Shown here: piece by piece, positions 18,126-27,999 of the stretch | Position numbering within the stretch: the first letter of the stretch is position 1 | Layout of the letters: the number at the start of each line of letters is the position of its first letter | Source of the DNA: Arthrobacter psychrochitiniphilus | GTDB lineage: Bacteria; Actinomycetota; Actinomycetes; Actinomycetales; Micrococcaceae | DNA length: 64,000 nucleotides | Reading direction: 5' to 3' | Assembly: GCF_003185915.1 (NCBI RefSeq) | Contig: NZ_QHLZ01000004.1 | Coordinates: 62,001 to 126,000, forward strand | The notes under the pieces: generated by a model | What the model was told of the DNA's origin: nothing | The model's database searches: none | What the model saw: only the letters and a program-made list of their open reading frames with translations | Made by a program: the position numbers and the translations under genes

Positions 18126-18158
18126 GTTGCGTACGGTTGTAATAGATTCATACGCAAC
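18126..18158. promoter_or_regulatory. Inverted repeat upstream of ABC transporter, possible operator
   Basis: GTTGCGTA (18126-18133) and TACGCAAC (18151-18158) form a perfect 8-bp inverted repeat with a 17-nt spacer, 40 nt before the ABC ATPase start; an overlapping CAACG/CGTTG pair follows. The spacer contains an AT-rich TAATAG. A likely site for the response regulator encoded downstream, but this is inferred from position. Confidence 0.4.
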
Positions 18159-18197
18159 GCCGCACGCGTTGTGGGCTCAACACAAGGGGAACGCACC

Positions 18198-19139
18198 ATG
18201 ATTGAGGCAGTAAACCTAACCAAGCGCTACGGTGCCAAGACGGCGGTTGGTGGTGTCACGTTCACCGTCAAGCCCGGAATAGTGACCGGTTTCTTGGGCC
18301 CGAACGGTGCAGGCAAGTCAACCACCATGCGAATGATCGTGGGATTGGATAAGCCCACTGCCGGCACCGTCACCGTGAACGGGAAGCCTTACGTCAAACA
18401 CCGCGATCCCTTGCATCAGGTGGGCGCCCTGCTGGACGCCAAGGCCGTGCACACCTCACGAAGCGCCTACAACCACCTGCTGGCTATGGCAGCTACACAC
18501 AGTATCCCCACCAGCCGGGTCAACGAGGTCATCGATATGACAGGCCTGGCCGCGGTAGCCAAGAAAAAAGCCGGCGGATTCTCGCTTGGCATGGGCCAGC
18601 GGCTCGGTATTGCCTCGGCACTGCTGGGTGATCCCCAGACCTTGATCCTAGATGAGCCTGTCAACGGGCTGGACCCCGAAGGCGTGCTGTGGGTGCGAAA
18701 TCTGGCGAAATACCTGGCCTCTGAAGGTAAAACAGTGTTTCTGTCCTCACATCTCATGAGTGAGATGGCGCAGACTGCAGACCACTTGATTGTGATTGGC
18801 CGCGGATTGATCATTGCTGATGCGCCGATCGCCGAGATTCTTGCTGGCGCTTCGCAAAGCAAGGTACGCGTGCGTACCTCAGAGGTCACCCGGCTGAGCC
18901 AGCTGCTAGCCAGCAACGGCGTCACAGTGGCATGCCACGAGAATGAAACCTTGGAGGTCACCGGGCTCGATGCCCGCCAGATCGCCGGTATTGCCCTGGC
19001 AAATCAGGTGCTCGTGTATGAGCTGACACCGCTGACGTCCTCCTTGGAGGAGGCCTACTTTGACCTGACAAAGGACTCGGTGGAATACCATTCCCAAGAA
19101 CTTGACTCCAATGCTCCTGCTGCTGTGAAGGAACGCTAA
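18198..19139 (+). CDS. ABC transporter ATP-binding protein
   Basis: 313 residues from ATG 18198, which has AAGGGGAA 8 nt upstream; an in-frame ATG at 18171 lacks a site and adds unrelated residues. Walker A GPNGAGKST, signature LGMGQR (a Gly-Met variant of LSGGQ), Walker B LILDEPVNGLDP, and H-loop SSHLMSEM are present. It belongs to the CcmA/drug-export type ATPases. It pairs with the permease 2 nt downstream and with the two-component pair that follows, the arrangement seen in bacitracin- or lantibiotic-type detoxification modules. Confidence 0.93.
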   Translation: MIEAVNLTKRYGAKTAVGGVTFTVKPGIVTGFLGPNGAGKSTTMRMIVGLDKPTAGTVTVNGKPYVKHRDPLHQVGALLDAKAVHTSRSAYNHLLAMAATHSIPTSRVNEVIDMTGLAAVAKKKAGGFSLGMGQRLGIASALLGDPQTLILDEPVNGLDPEGVLWVRNLAKYLASEGKTVFLSSHLMSEMAQTADHLIVIGRGLIIADAPIAEILAGASQSKVRVRTSEVTRLSQLLASNGVTVACHENETLEVTGLDARQIAGIALANQVLVYELTPLTSSLEEAYFDLTKDSVEYHSQELDSNAPAAVKER

Positions 19140-19141
19140 CC

Positions 19142-20044
19142 ATGAGTACGATTTCGACTTCCGCGCCTAGGCACACAGGCGGCTCGGTGTCCTTTGGCGG
19201 TGTCCTGCGCAGCGAATGGATCAAGTTCCGGTCTCTGCGCTCCACACGGTTGCTGCTCGCTTTCGCTTTCCTGGCAGTGGTGGGTGTTGGCACCATGGCC
19301 GCCTGGCTGCGAGGAGTCATCATTGAAAACATCATGTCTTTTGGGTCGTCAGGTCGGGGATCCGGTGTTGATCCTAGTGCAAGCAAGATGACGCTGGACC
19401 AAGCCATAGAGCTGGCCAAGGGACAGGGGATTCTTCTTTATAACACTCCCATTGCGGGCCTGCAGCTGGGCATCCTGATTCTGGGTGCTTTATCCGTTTT
19501 GCTGATCTCCTCCGAGTTCGGTACCGGCATGATCCGCTCCACCATGACGGCCGTGCCCAAGCGTTTGCCGGCCTTCTTCGCCAAGGCGATTGTGCTGGTG
19601 GTGGTCTCCTACGTGCTGACCCTGGCGGCAGCGTTTGTCACGTTCCTGATCTCCGTCCCCATCATGGGGGCCTACGGCATTGAGCTGTCGCTGAGTATGG
19701 ACGGGGTGCTGTACAGCATGCTCATGGCCGGTGTGTATGTTGCGGGTGTTTCACTGGCCGGCCTGTCCCTTGGTACGTTGCTTCGCAGCTCCGCTGGCGG
19801 CATTATTGTCCTTGTTGCGCTGTTCTTTCTGGTGCAAATCGCGGCACCGTTGCTTACCCTGGTTCCAGGTGATTTCTGGAAGTACGTGCCGCAGTACCTG
19901 CCCAGCGTGGCAGGTGGCCGGATGCTCGAAATTGGTGAGACGGCAGCCTACATCTCCCCATTGTCCGGTGGGCTGATCTTCCTCGCCTGGATCGCTGTGT
20001 TGATGATCCCGGCCATCATCTCCCTCAAGACTCGTGACGTCTAG
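19142..20044 (+). CDS. ABC transporter permease
   Basis: 300 residues with about six hydrophobic segments and the typical ABC-2 start FGGVLRSEWIKFRSLRSTR. A large polar loop lies near residues 65-95. It forms an exporter with the ATPase just upstream (2-nt gap), both probably in one mRNA with the downstream kinase and regulator. The substrate is unknown. Confidence 0.92.
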   Translation: MSTISTSAPRHTGGSVSFGGVLRSEWIKFRSLRSTRLLLAFAFLAVVGVGTMAAWLRGVIIENIMSFGSSGRGSGVDPSASKMTLDQAIELAKGQGILLYNTPIAGLQLGILILGALSVLLISSEFGTGMIRSTMTAVPKRLPAFFAKAIVLVVVSYVLTLAAAFVTFLISVPIMGAYGIELSLSMDGVLYSMLMAGVYVAGVSLAGLSLGTLLRSSAGGIIVLVALFFLVQIAAPLLTLVPGDFWKYVPQYLPSVAGGRMLEIGETAAYISPLSGGLIFLAWIAVLMIPAIISLKTRDV

Positions 20045-20091
20045 GACCAGCTGGAGTCCGGCGCATCTGCCGGGAACTTAAGCTCATTCCC

Positions 20092-21375
20092 ATGCGCACA
20101 CAAGACCAGGCGGCGGAGGCGGAACGAACGGCCGCTTCCGCCGCCGAACTACCATCCTTTGAACGGCGGGCCGCAGAATTCTCGGACCGCCGTCGAGGCA
20201 GAATCCGCAACTACTTTTCCAACCACCCCCGCATCATGGATGTGGTGGTGGTTTTGGTGTATTTGTTGCTTGGCCTGGGCACCTTTGTGGACCTGCAACC
20301 TGACATGAACGTGAGCTCCCACGTGGTGATTGTGGCTGCCTCAGCCACTGTGCTCTTATTCCGCCGGGACAAGCCCTTGGCAGTCCTTGGCATTCTGACG
20401 ATTTTTGAACTTCTCAATATTGCCCAGATGCCAAATACAAGCAATGTTGGCATCAGCATTTGGTTTGCCCTCTACTCCGTGGCGGTCACCTACCGCCCCT
20501 TGCTGAGCTTCTCAATGGCAGTGCTGGCGACGCTACCACTTGGCTTCTACACGCTCTTTTTTTTCCAGCTCCCGTCTGAATATTTAGTGGCGGACGGTCC
20601 CACTGCGGCCCAGACCAACATTATTTCCGCCATCATTATGCTGCTGGCCAATATTATTGCCGCAGGAATTGGGTCCTCTGTACGTAGCAACCGGCGCCAT
20701 GAAGCCGAAATGCGTCAGTGGGCGGTGCGGAATGCGCAGCTGGCTTCCGTGGCCGAACGTAACCGGATTGCCCGAGAAATGCATGATGTGGTGGCCCACT
20801 CGCTGACCGTCATGGTGGCACTTGCCGATGGTGCCGCCGTGGTGGTTAAGCGTGATCCAGCCAAGGCTGGCGAAGTTCTGGGCCAGCTTTCACAAACCGG
20901 GCGTACCGCGCTTGCGGACATGCGCCGGGTACTGGGCGTGCTGCGTGCAGATGGTGGAGTGCAGCGCTCTCCGCAGCCGGTCCATACGGACATGGGCGCG
21001 CTGATTGAGGGGTTCCGGCAGGCCGGGCTGCCCATCACTGTTTCCAATTCGGGACCACCCACATCACCGGATCCCGCTTTGGCGTTGACGGTGTACCGGA
21101 TTGTGCAGGAATCATTGACCAATGTGCTCCGCTATGGGGCGGCCGTTTCCCGGGTTCAGGTGAGCCTGCTCAACGATGTGGCCACAGGCGAGTTTAGGGT
21201 GCAGATCGCCGATGACGGCCGCGGCACGCTCAAGGGTTCCCTCGGGACGGGGCAGGGCATTGAAGGCATGCGGGAACGGGCACGAATATTTTCCGGCACG
21301 CTCGACGCCGGACCTGGTACTCAGGGTGGGTGGCGTGTACACGCTATCCTGTACCCTGCGGATGGACCGGAGTAA
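20092..21375 (+). CDS. Sensor histidine kinase, NarL type
   Basis: 427 residues: a charged N-terminus, four to five membrane segments (~residues 45-195), HisKA_3 with phospho-accepting His in REMHDVVAHSL, and a HATPase_c domain with ADDGRGT and GQGIEGMRERA. It follows the ABC permease by 47 nt and precedes its response regulator by 13 nt, so the four genes form one ABC-plus-two-component unit. The sensor has no extended extracellular domain, as in kinases that sense through their cognate transporter. Confidence 0.93.
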   Translation: MRTQDQAAEAERTAASAAELPSFERRAAEFSDRRRGRIRNYFSNHPRIMDVVVVLVYLLLGLGTFVDLQPDMNVSSHVVIVAASATVLLFRRDKPLAVLGILTIFELLNIAQMPNTSNVGISIWFALYSVAVTYRPLLSFSMAVLATLPLGFYTLFFFQLPSEYLVADGPTAAQTNIISAIIMLLANIIAAGIGSSVRSNRRHEAEMRQWAVRNAQLASVAERNRIAREMHDVVAHSLTVMVALADGAAVVVKRDPAKAGEVLGQLSQTGRTALADMRRVLGVLRADGGVQRSPQPVHTDMGALIEGFRQAGLPITVSNSGPPTSPDPALALTVYRIVQESLTNVLRYGAAVSRVQVSLLNDVATGEFRVQIADDGRGTLKGSLGTGQGIEGMRERARIFSGTLDAGPGTQGGWRVHAILYPADGPE

Positions 21376-21388
21376 ATAAAGGAATGTT

Positions 21389-22072
21389 ATGAATGATGGC
21401 TTGATCACGGTTCTGCTGGTGGATGACCAGCCGCTGCTGCGGATGGGATTCCGGCTGATCCTGGAGGGCGAGGATGATCTGGTTGTTGTGGGTGAAGCCT
21501 CCGACGGGGTTCAAGCCCTGGCCGCTGTGGAGTCGCTGGATCCTGATGTTGTGCTGATGGATGTGCGGATGCCGCTGATGGATGGCATTGACGCGACAGC
21601 CAAGATCAGCGCTTCATCCTCTGGCGCACGGGTCATCATCTTGACCACTTTTGACCTGGATGAGTACGCGTTTGCCGGCCTGCAGGCCGGGGCTAGTGCA
21701 TTCCTGCTCAAGGATGTTGCGCCCGCTGAGCTGATTCAAGCTGTGCGGCTGGTAGCAAGCGGCGATGCCGTGGTGGCGCCGCGGGTGACGCAACGACTCC
21801 TGGAGAACTTTGTCCGTAACAGCCCGCCACGGCCCGCACTGCAGCCGGACCCGCTGCTCGAAGAACTCACGCCACGGGAACTCGAGGTGGCCCAACACAT
21901 TGCTCAAGGGCTCTCCAATGCGGAGATTGCCCATGCCCTGTTTCTCTCCGAGGCAACAGTCAAAACCCATGTGCGCCGGATCTTGACGAAGCTGCACGTG
22001 CGTGACCGTGTTCAAGTGGTGGTTTACGCCTACGAGACGGGCCTGGTCACTCCTAGCAACCCTGACTACTAG
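21389..22072 (+). CDS. LuxR-family response regulator
   Basis: 227 residues. The receiver has DD at residues 12-13, phospho-acceptor Asp in VVLMDVRMPL and Lys in LLKDVAPAEL. The LuxR helix-turn-helix shows LTPRELEVAQHIAQG and LFLSEATVKTHV. AGGAATG lies just upstream of the ATG. Expected to control the ABC transporter operon, perhaps through the inverted repeat at 18126-18158. Confidence 0.94.
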   Translation: MNDGLITVLLVDDQPLLRMGFRLILEGEDDLVVVGEASDGVQALAAVESLDPDVVLMDVRMPLMDGIDATAKISASSSGARVIILTTFDLDEYAFAGLQAGASAFLLKDVAPAELIQAVRLVASGDAVVAPRVTQRLLENFVRNSPPRPALQPDPLLEELTPRELEVAQHIAQGLSNAEIAHALFLSEATVKTHVRRILTKLHVRDRVQVVVYAYETGLVTPSNPDY

Positions 22073-22155
22073 GCTGACGATTAGTAGTGGGTGGACGGCT
22101 GGCGGCAAGAGAGCGTGGCCCCGCCGTTTCCTCCCCTTCGTGGTTGAATCGAAGT

Positions 22156-23430
22156 ATGACTTCTGTTGAGCACATTCTGGACCTACGCGACTTCATCGAA
22201 GCGGCGCCGTCGAGCTTTCATGCAGCGAGGGAGGCTGGGAAGCGTCTGGCCGGGGCAGGTTTCAGCCAACTGGCTGAAACTGATGCCTGGCCCGTGACCG
22301 GCAAGTTCTTCATGATCCGTGATGGTGCCATCATGGCGTGGATAGTGCCTGAGGGGGCAACTGCCACCACGCCATTCAACATTCTGGGCGCCCATACTGA
22401 CTCACCCTCGTTCAAGCTCAAACCCAAGCCGACCATGAGCAGGTTTGGCTGGTTGCAGGCAGGCGTAGAGGTTTATGGTGGCCCGTTGCTCAACTCGTGG
22501 CTGGACCGGGAACTGCAATTTGCTGGCCGACTCGTGGACCTGGACGGCACCGAGACCCTAGTGGCCACCGGACCGTTGCTGCGCTTCCCGCAGTTGGCGA
22601 TCCATCTTGACCGTGGCAGCAATGACGGGCTCAAGCTGGATAAACAGTTCCACATGAACCCGGTATGGGGCCAGAGTGAGGGAGTGGAAAGCGACCTTTT
22701 GGGACTGCTCGCGGACCGTGCCGGTGTGGACGGCGCAAGCATAGGTGGCTATGACATTGTTGTGGCAGATACCCAGCCCGGCCAGATCTTCGGTGCCAAC
22801 AATGAATTCTTTGCGGCCGGGCGGATGGACAACCTGACCAGCGTGCATGCGGGACTTGTGGCGCTGATGGCTGCTGCAGCAGCACCCGCCGCCGGTGTGA
22901 TTCCCGTCTTGGCCGCCTTTGATCATGAAGAAATTGGATCGGGTTCACGCTCCGGCGCCTGCGGGCCCATTCTAGAAGATGTCCTGACCCGTGTCTCTGA
23001 CGGATTGGGTGCCAGCGAGAGCGAACGCCGCCGAGCCTTCGCCAGCTCGTTCTGTGTCTCTGCCGATGCCGGGCATGCTGTCCACCCCAACTATGGTGAG
23101 CGCCACGATCCCGTCAACCTGCCCGTGCTCAACGGCGGCCCGCTGCTGAAGATCAATGCGAATCAGCGCTATGCCACTGACGGTGTGGGGGCAGCGGTGT
23201 GGGCCCGATTGTGTGCGAAAGCCGGGGCCCCGTACCAGGAGTTTGTCTCCAATAACAATGTTCCCTGCGGCTCCACCATTGGGCCATTGACAGCCACCCG
23301 GCTCGGCATTAGGACCCTTGATGTGGGCACACCGCTGCTTTCCATGCACTCTGCGCGGGAACTGTGCGGCGTGGATGATCCGCACCATCTGGCGCAAATC
23401 ACGCAGACGTTCTTCGCCGCGGCGGTTTAG
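22156..23430 (+). CDS. apeB: M18-family aminopeptidase
   Basis: 424 residues from ATG 22156. The in-frame start at 22087 is rejected because its leader is not like the family. Zinc ligands are visible: His80 and Asp82 in GAHTDSP and Asp256-His-Glu-Glu in DHEEIGSGS, with a later SADAGHAVHPNY segment and the terminal His in LLSMHSARE. M18 enzymes are cytosolic dodecameric metalloproteases that remove N-terminal acidic or neutral residues. A stand-alone housekeeping gene. Confidence 0.93.
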   Translation: MTSVEHILDLRDFIEAAPSSFHAAREAGKRLAGAGFSQLAETDAWPVTGKFFMIRDGAIMAWIVPEGATATTPFNILGAHTDSPSFKLKPKPTMSRFGWLQAGVEVYGGPLLNSWLDRELQFAGRLVDLDGTETLVATGPLLRFPQLAIHLDRGSNDGLKLDKQFHMNPVWGQSEGVESDLLGLLADRAGVDGASIGGYDIVVADTQPGQIFGANNEFFAAGRMDNLTSVHAGLVALMAAAAAPAAGVIPVLAAFDHEEIGSGSRSGACGPILEDVLTRVSDGLGASESERRRAFASSFCVSADAGHAVHPNYGERHDPVNLPVLNGGPLLKINANQRYATDGVGAAVWARLCAKAGAPYQEFVSNNNVPCGSTIGPLTATRLGIRTLDVGTPLLSMHSARELCGVDDPHHLAQITQTFFAAAV

Positions 23431-23462
23431 CTCGCGGCTACCGTCATGGGAGCGCGCGGAGG

Positions 23463-24113
23463 TTACGCGGCGAGGCTAACCACTAGGTTGATGGTGGTGG
23501 CTAGAATGCCGGTGCCAAAGACAAAGGCCAGCAGAGAATGACGGAGCACTGCCCCGCGCATGGGGCGCGTTGTGATGTTGGTGTCCGAGACCTGGTAGGT
23601 CATGCCTACGCTGAACGCCATGTAGGCAATGTCGGTGTACTGCGGCGGTTCCTCTTGGTTGAAGCCAATGCCGCCGGGCTCCCCGCTGTAATAAATCTGG
23701 GCGTAGCGCAAGGTGAACAGCGTGTGCACCATGAGCCAGGACATGGCGGTTGCGCTCAGTGCCAGCAGTGCCAGCAGGAACCTTCCCGTGCCTTGAATGT
23801 CTTTGCTGCCCACCATGACCAGGACGACGGCGGCCAAGGAACCCAGCGCTGCCAACAGAATCAGCAGATCGGTGGTGCGCAGGCCAGGATCCTCCTCCTG
23901 CGCATGGGTTGCCGTTTTAGTCGCGTCCATGGGGGCTATGGTCAGCCAAACCGTGGCGTTGTAAATGAGAGTGGCCACGGCCCAGCCCACGGCTGGCGCG
24001 TAAATCCAGGCGCCGAGGACACCTGTCAGCGCTGTAGCCGCTATCCCGCACACCACCATGCCCAGAACACGGAGCTGCCGGTGCCGGGCGCGGGTTGACG
24101 TTACCTGGTTCAT
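23463..24113 (-). CDS. DUF1345 integral membrane protein
   Basis: 216 residues from ATG 24113. A longer frame to 24194 would run into the end of the upstream helicase gene and adds an unlike leader. Five to six hydrophobic segments, with the DUF1345 signature GMTYQVSDTNITTRPMR near the C-terminus followed by a final membrane segment. Function is not known for the family. It starts 8 nt after the stop of the nuclease-helicase gene, so it is likely cotranscribed with it. Confidence 0.9.
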   Translation of the reverse strand: MNQVTSTRARHRQLRVLGMVVCGIAATALTGVLGAWIYAPAVGWAVATLIYNATVWLTIAPMDATKTATHAQEEDPGLRTTDLLILLAALGSLAAVVLVMVGSKDIQGTGRFLLALLALSATAMSWLMVHTLFTLRYAQIYYSGEPGGIGFNQEEPPQYTDIAYMAFSVGMTYQVSDTNITTRPMRGAVLRHSLLAFVFGTGILATTINLVVSLAA

Positions 24114-24120
24114 GCTGTGA

Positions 24121-27100
24121 TCATGCCACGGCGGTGCCGTGGTTGCCTGCAATAGGGCCGCGTCCGGGGTTATCGCCGGCATGGCACAGCCCAATGAAGG
24201 CTCCCAATTCCGCCATGCCTTCGGGCCGGCTGGGCATGAAGTTGCTCAGTTCGGGGGAGCGAATAATAACGGCCCGCCACTGGCCGCGCGAAACAGCAAC
24301 GTTGATGCGGTTGCGGTTCAGCAGGAACTCCATGCCACGCGGGGCGCCTGACGGGTCCGCGCAGGCCATGGTCACCAGCACCACAGGTGCTTCCTGGCCT
24401 TGAAACTTGTCCACCGTGCCCACCCTGACATCCTGCAGCCCAGCGTCATCGAGGGCGCCGCGCACCAGGTGGACGTGGGCGTTGTAGGCAGCCACCACGA
24501 GGATGTCGTCCTGTGCCAGCGGCCGGGGTGTCTGATCCTTGCCGGGTGTCCACATCAGGCCTAGGTGCTCCCTGGCCTGGTCCACGACCTCCGTGGCTTC
24601 CTCTGGTGATGACTGTTTGTTGTCCTTGCCGCTTGCAGGGTCCTGTCTGACGTAGATGGTTTCCACACCGGGATCCTTGCCCTCCAAGTGGCGCTGGGTG
24701 GCTGCCAGCGCAGATTTCAGCTTTCCTGAGTAGCTCAACCGGGACACCGCAGCACAAAGGTCCTGCTGCATGCGCCACGAATCGGCCAGGAAATAGCCCT
24801 TCTGCGCTGATAGGGTGGCTTCCCCGGCGGAGATCCAGCCCAGTGCTGATTCGTCCACAGGTGCTGGGTGTGAACCCTGCGTGACCTGTGGCAGTTGCTG
24901 CGGATCCCCGAGCAGCAGAAGCCGTTTTGCCGCACGGGATACGGCCAAGGTGTTGGCCAGTGAGTACTGCCCGGCCTCGTCAACCACGAGCAGGTCCAGC
25001 GAACCTGCGGGAACATTCGCCCCTGTCATGGTCCATGCAGTGCCGCCAATCAACGCGCCACCCTCGCTGTCCAACAGCTTGGTGAACTGCAAGTCGCTCG
25101 TGACTTTCCACGGCACCTCGTACGTGCCGTTGAGCTTCTTTCCCACGCGTTCCGGATCCACTTTTGCCTTCTCAATGGCTGCACGCAGCATGTTTTCCAC
25201 CACGGCGTGCGACTGCCCCACCACGCCGATTTTCCAGCCTTGCTTCATGAGGTTGGCAATGACGTGCGAGCCCACATGAGTCTTGCCCGTGCCGGGCGGG
25301 CCCTGGACGGCCAGGTAGGAATCCTCCAGCCTCTCCACAGCAGCCGTGATGGCGGCAATGTAGTCGTGCTCCTGAACACTGTGCCCGTCCCCATGCATGA
25401 CCGCGGACGGCAGCGCGCCGCCGTCTTTCAGCCTTGGTTTGAGCTTGCGCAGGATATCCAAACCGGGGTGGTTGGGCAGATGCGGCTGCTCACCCGGCTG
25501 GGGCACGGTGCTGCCCACGGTGGTGGCCAAATCCGCCAGTGCGGCCCGGATGCTGACGGTGGGGACAGGCTTGTTCGGGGCAAGTGCCATGGGTAGCTGG
25601 CCATAAGGCTGGACCTTAGTGGTGGACTTCTCCGCAACCAGCAGTGTGGTCAGCTCGGGTGTGGCCGGGTCCGAAACATCTTCCAGAACGGTGACATTGA
25701 ATAGCCCTCCACGCGGGGCGGGCGCTTTGCCCGAGTCACTGGGCGTTTCCTCCATGCCTTCCGGCAGCGGGGCCTCGTGCATGCCAAACCAGGTTGTACC
25801 GGCACGGAAGTCTGAGCCTTCCGTGGCGATTCCGGTGATTCTTAGCGTGCGACCTTCTGTGCGGGCACGTGGCTTGTCGGCTGGCCTGGCCCAATCCGCC
25901 ACGATCTCTGCCGTGTCAATGCGCAGCATGTTCCGCTCTTCGGTCCACGCGTTGGGACCCTTTTCCAGCCGGTCAAAGTGGCCCCACCAGAACTGCTTGT
26001 CCTCACGGCGGTGGTAGCTGGCTGCGGCGAACACCATGGCGACGGCGTTTTCATCCGCGCTGAGCTTATAGTCCTTCATGTCCTGCACGGCTTCGACGTA
26101 GGTGTGGAGCCGGAGTTCTTCCGGAGCAGGTTCGTAGCTGCTCTGCTGCTCCTCGGTGCCCGTGACTTTGAGCTTGCCGCTGCCTTCAGCCCACGAGCCC
26201 ACTGTTGTGGCGGCGCTTATGTCAAAGAGCCAGTCACGCAAGCGCAGCGTGGAGACGCAGTCGTATCTGTTGTAGTCCGTGATGGAGGCCAAGGTTTCCG
26301 TAGCTTTGGCGGCCTCTTCAGCATCTCCACCCAGTCCTGCATCGCGCTGCCTGCAGTAGTTGGCGTACGCCACAACCGAGGCGCCGGCATCCTTTACCTC
26401 TCCTGAACGGACGTTGGAGCCCATGTAAAACGGTTCGAGCTTCTTAATTGAATACGACGATTCGGAGATCCGCACCGACTGGCGCACAGTGTCCAGCAGG
26501 TCCACGAGCAGGCCCGAACGCAGCCATTCGTCAATAATGTCCTCGCCCGTGCCATGCAGCACGGAAAGGTTGCGCAACGCCGACTTCTCATAGGGTGCGT
26601 AGTGGTACACATGCATCTCCGGCCATGTTTTTCGGCGCGCCTGGACATATTCCAAAAATGACATGAATGCCACCTTCTCCTGCTGGCGGGAATGCGCCCA
26701 AAAGGGCTTGAATATAAGGTCAGCATCGGTCACTGATGAGGCCGCAACGCCGGCGGGCACGGCTTCAATGGAGCCAAACAGGTACTCAATGCCCCACTTT
26801 TCGGTGGTGGGGTCCTGCCACAGCGGATCTCCCTCAAAGTCAAAGAAGATGTCGCCGTCGCTGGGTTTAGGCAGCTGGCTGACGCTGTCCAACACCTTGT
26901 AGCTGATCTGGTGTGCGTCAGCGCCCTTCCCAACCGTGGCTGAGCCCTTTACTTCTTCCAGGCCCAGCTGCATGCGTGCCTGGTCACGGAGCCGGACCAG
27001 CGGCCCGGCAACCCCGGCTTCCGGCAACGCCGCCAGATCCTGGATGGTGGCAATACCCTGCGCCATGAGTTTGCGGCGCTGGGAGCCTGTCATGCCGTTC

Positions 27101-27846
27101 ACCAGCAGCAAGTCTTGATGCGCCGCGACCTGCTCGGCGCAGTAGTCGCAACGCCCGCAGTACTTGATGCCTTCCTGCATCCACGTCACAGGAAGCGGCT
27201 GTGTGCGGTGGGCAGCCGTGAGCGTCAGGAACCGCTCACGGTGCTCCCGGAACACCGGCAGCAAGTCTGCCATGGCGTGGTCGCTATGCTTTCGGTTGCC
27301 CAGCACCAGCGTGGTAGTGGGGCCCACGGGGATGCCATATTTTTCCAGTTGGTCTCCGTACGCTGCCAGCTGTAGCAGCGCACTGACCCGAGCATGCCTG
27401 GCTAGTTTGGTGTCGTGCACGGCGTACGAACCGTCCGGCTGACGCATCAGAAAATCGGCGAATCCCACAAACGAACCGTCAAAGAAGGTGGCCTGGAAAA
27501 CGACGTCGGCACCGGTCCGCAACGCCTCCAACGTTTCCTCACGCTTGGCCTCGAGCCCGGTCCAGCTCAGCTCGCCGCGGTCGAGGGACTTCACACCTTT
27601 GCCTGCGGATGCATCCCATTCGCCAAATTCGGCCAAGTACTCCTGCAGGATCTTCTTTTCAAAGGCGTCACCAAGCTGTGCTGCGCGTTCGCGCATGTCA
27701 TCCTTCGCGAACACGGCCTTGGCGGTACGGCCAATCTTCTCATCCAGAATCCGCAGCGTCCGGTACTGGCACTCACTGGCCGTCACCAGATCTGACGCCG
27801 AAAAGATCAGCTTCGTCTCGCCTTCGGGGGAGTCAAGCAAAAACAT
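24121..27846 (-). CDS. TM0106-type RecB-like nuclease fused to SF1 helicase
   Basis: 1241 residues from ATG 27846, chosen because AGGAAGG lies 8 nt upstream. The N-terminal third is a RecB/Cas4-like PD-(D/E)xK nuclease with HDTKLARH as the Asp-x-Lys element and four Cys (Cys26, then Cys230, 233, 236 in YCGRCDYC) that could hold an iron-sulfur cluster. The middle has an RNase H-like exonuclease fold segment (IFFDFEGDP). The C-terminal third is a Dna2/Upf1-type SF1 helicase: Walker A GPPGTGKTH (Lys855), DEAGQ, LGDPQQLPQV, and VDKFQGQEAPVV. Likely DNA repair or processing; a defence role cannot be excluded. Confidence 0.9.
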   Translation of the reverse strand: MFLLDSPEGETKLIFSASDLVTASECQYRTLRILDEKIGRTAKAVFAKDDMRERAAQLGDAFEKKILQEYLAEFGEWDASAGKGVKSLDRGELSWTGLEAKREETLEALRTGADVVFQATFFDGSFVGFADFLMRQPDGSYAVHDTKLARHARVSALLQLAAYGDQLEKYGIPVGPTTTLVLGNRKHSDHAMADLLPVFREHRERFLTLTAAHRTQPLPVTWMQEGIKYCGRCDYCAEQVAAHQDLLLVNGMTGSQRRKLMAQGIATIQDLAALPEAGVAGPLVRLRDQARMQLGLEEVKGSATVGKGADAHQISYKVLDSVSQLPKPSDGDIFFDFEGDPLWQDPTTEKWGIEYLFGSIEAVPAGVAASSVTDADLIFKPFWAHSRQQEKVAFMSFLEYVQARRKTWPEMHVYHYAPYEKSALRNLSVLHGTGEDIIDEWLRSGLLVDLLDTVRQSVRISESSYSIKKLEPFYMGSNVRSGEVKDAGASVVAYANYCRQRDAGLGGDAEEAAKATETLASITDYNRYDCVSTLRLRDWLFDISAATTVGSWAEGSGKLKVTGTEEQQSSYEPAPEELRLHTYVEAVQDMKDYKLSADENAVAMVFAAASYHRREDKQFWWGHFDRLEKGPNAWTEERNMLRIDTAEIVADWARPADKPRARTEGRTLRITGIATEGSDFRAGTTWFGMHEAPLPEGMEETPSDSGKAPAPRGGLFNVTVLEDVSDPATPELTTLLVAEKSTTKVQPYGQLPMALAPNKPVPTVSIRAALADLATTVGSTVPQPGEQPHLPNHPGLDILRKLKPRLKDGGALPSAVMHGDGHSVQEHDYIAAITAAVERLEDSYLAVQGPPGTGKTHVGSHVIANLMKQGWKIGVVGQSHAVVENMLRAAIEKAKVDPERVGKKLNGTYEVPWKVTSDLQFTKLLDSEGGALIGGTAWTMTGANVPAGSLDLLVVDEAGQYSLANTLAVSRAAKRLLLLGDPQQLPQVTQGSHPAPVDESALGWISAGEATLSAQKGYFLADSWRMQQDLCAAVSRLSYSGKLKSALAATQRHLEGKDPGVETIYVRQDPASGKDNKQSSPEEATEVVDQAREHLGLMWTPGKDQTPRPLAQDDILVVAAYNAHVHLVRGALDDAGLQDVRVGTVDKFQGQEAPVVLVTMACADPSGAPRGMEFLLNRNRINVAVSRGQWRAVIIRSPELSNFMPSRPEGMAELGAFIGLCHAGDNPGRGPIAGNHGTAVA

Positions 27847-27999
27847 GGGAGTGCCTTCCTGCAGCGTCGAACCACACGGTTTCGATGCTTTGAATGTAGC
27901 AAGCGGCACCGACAATGTGGCCACCGCGCATCAAGAAGCAGACGAAAATGTCACAGGGGTAGGGCAAGATGGGAAATGTCAACAAACTTGGAGGACATC

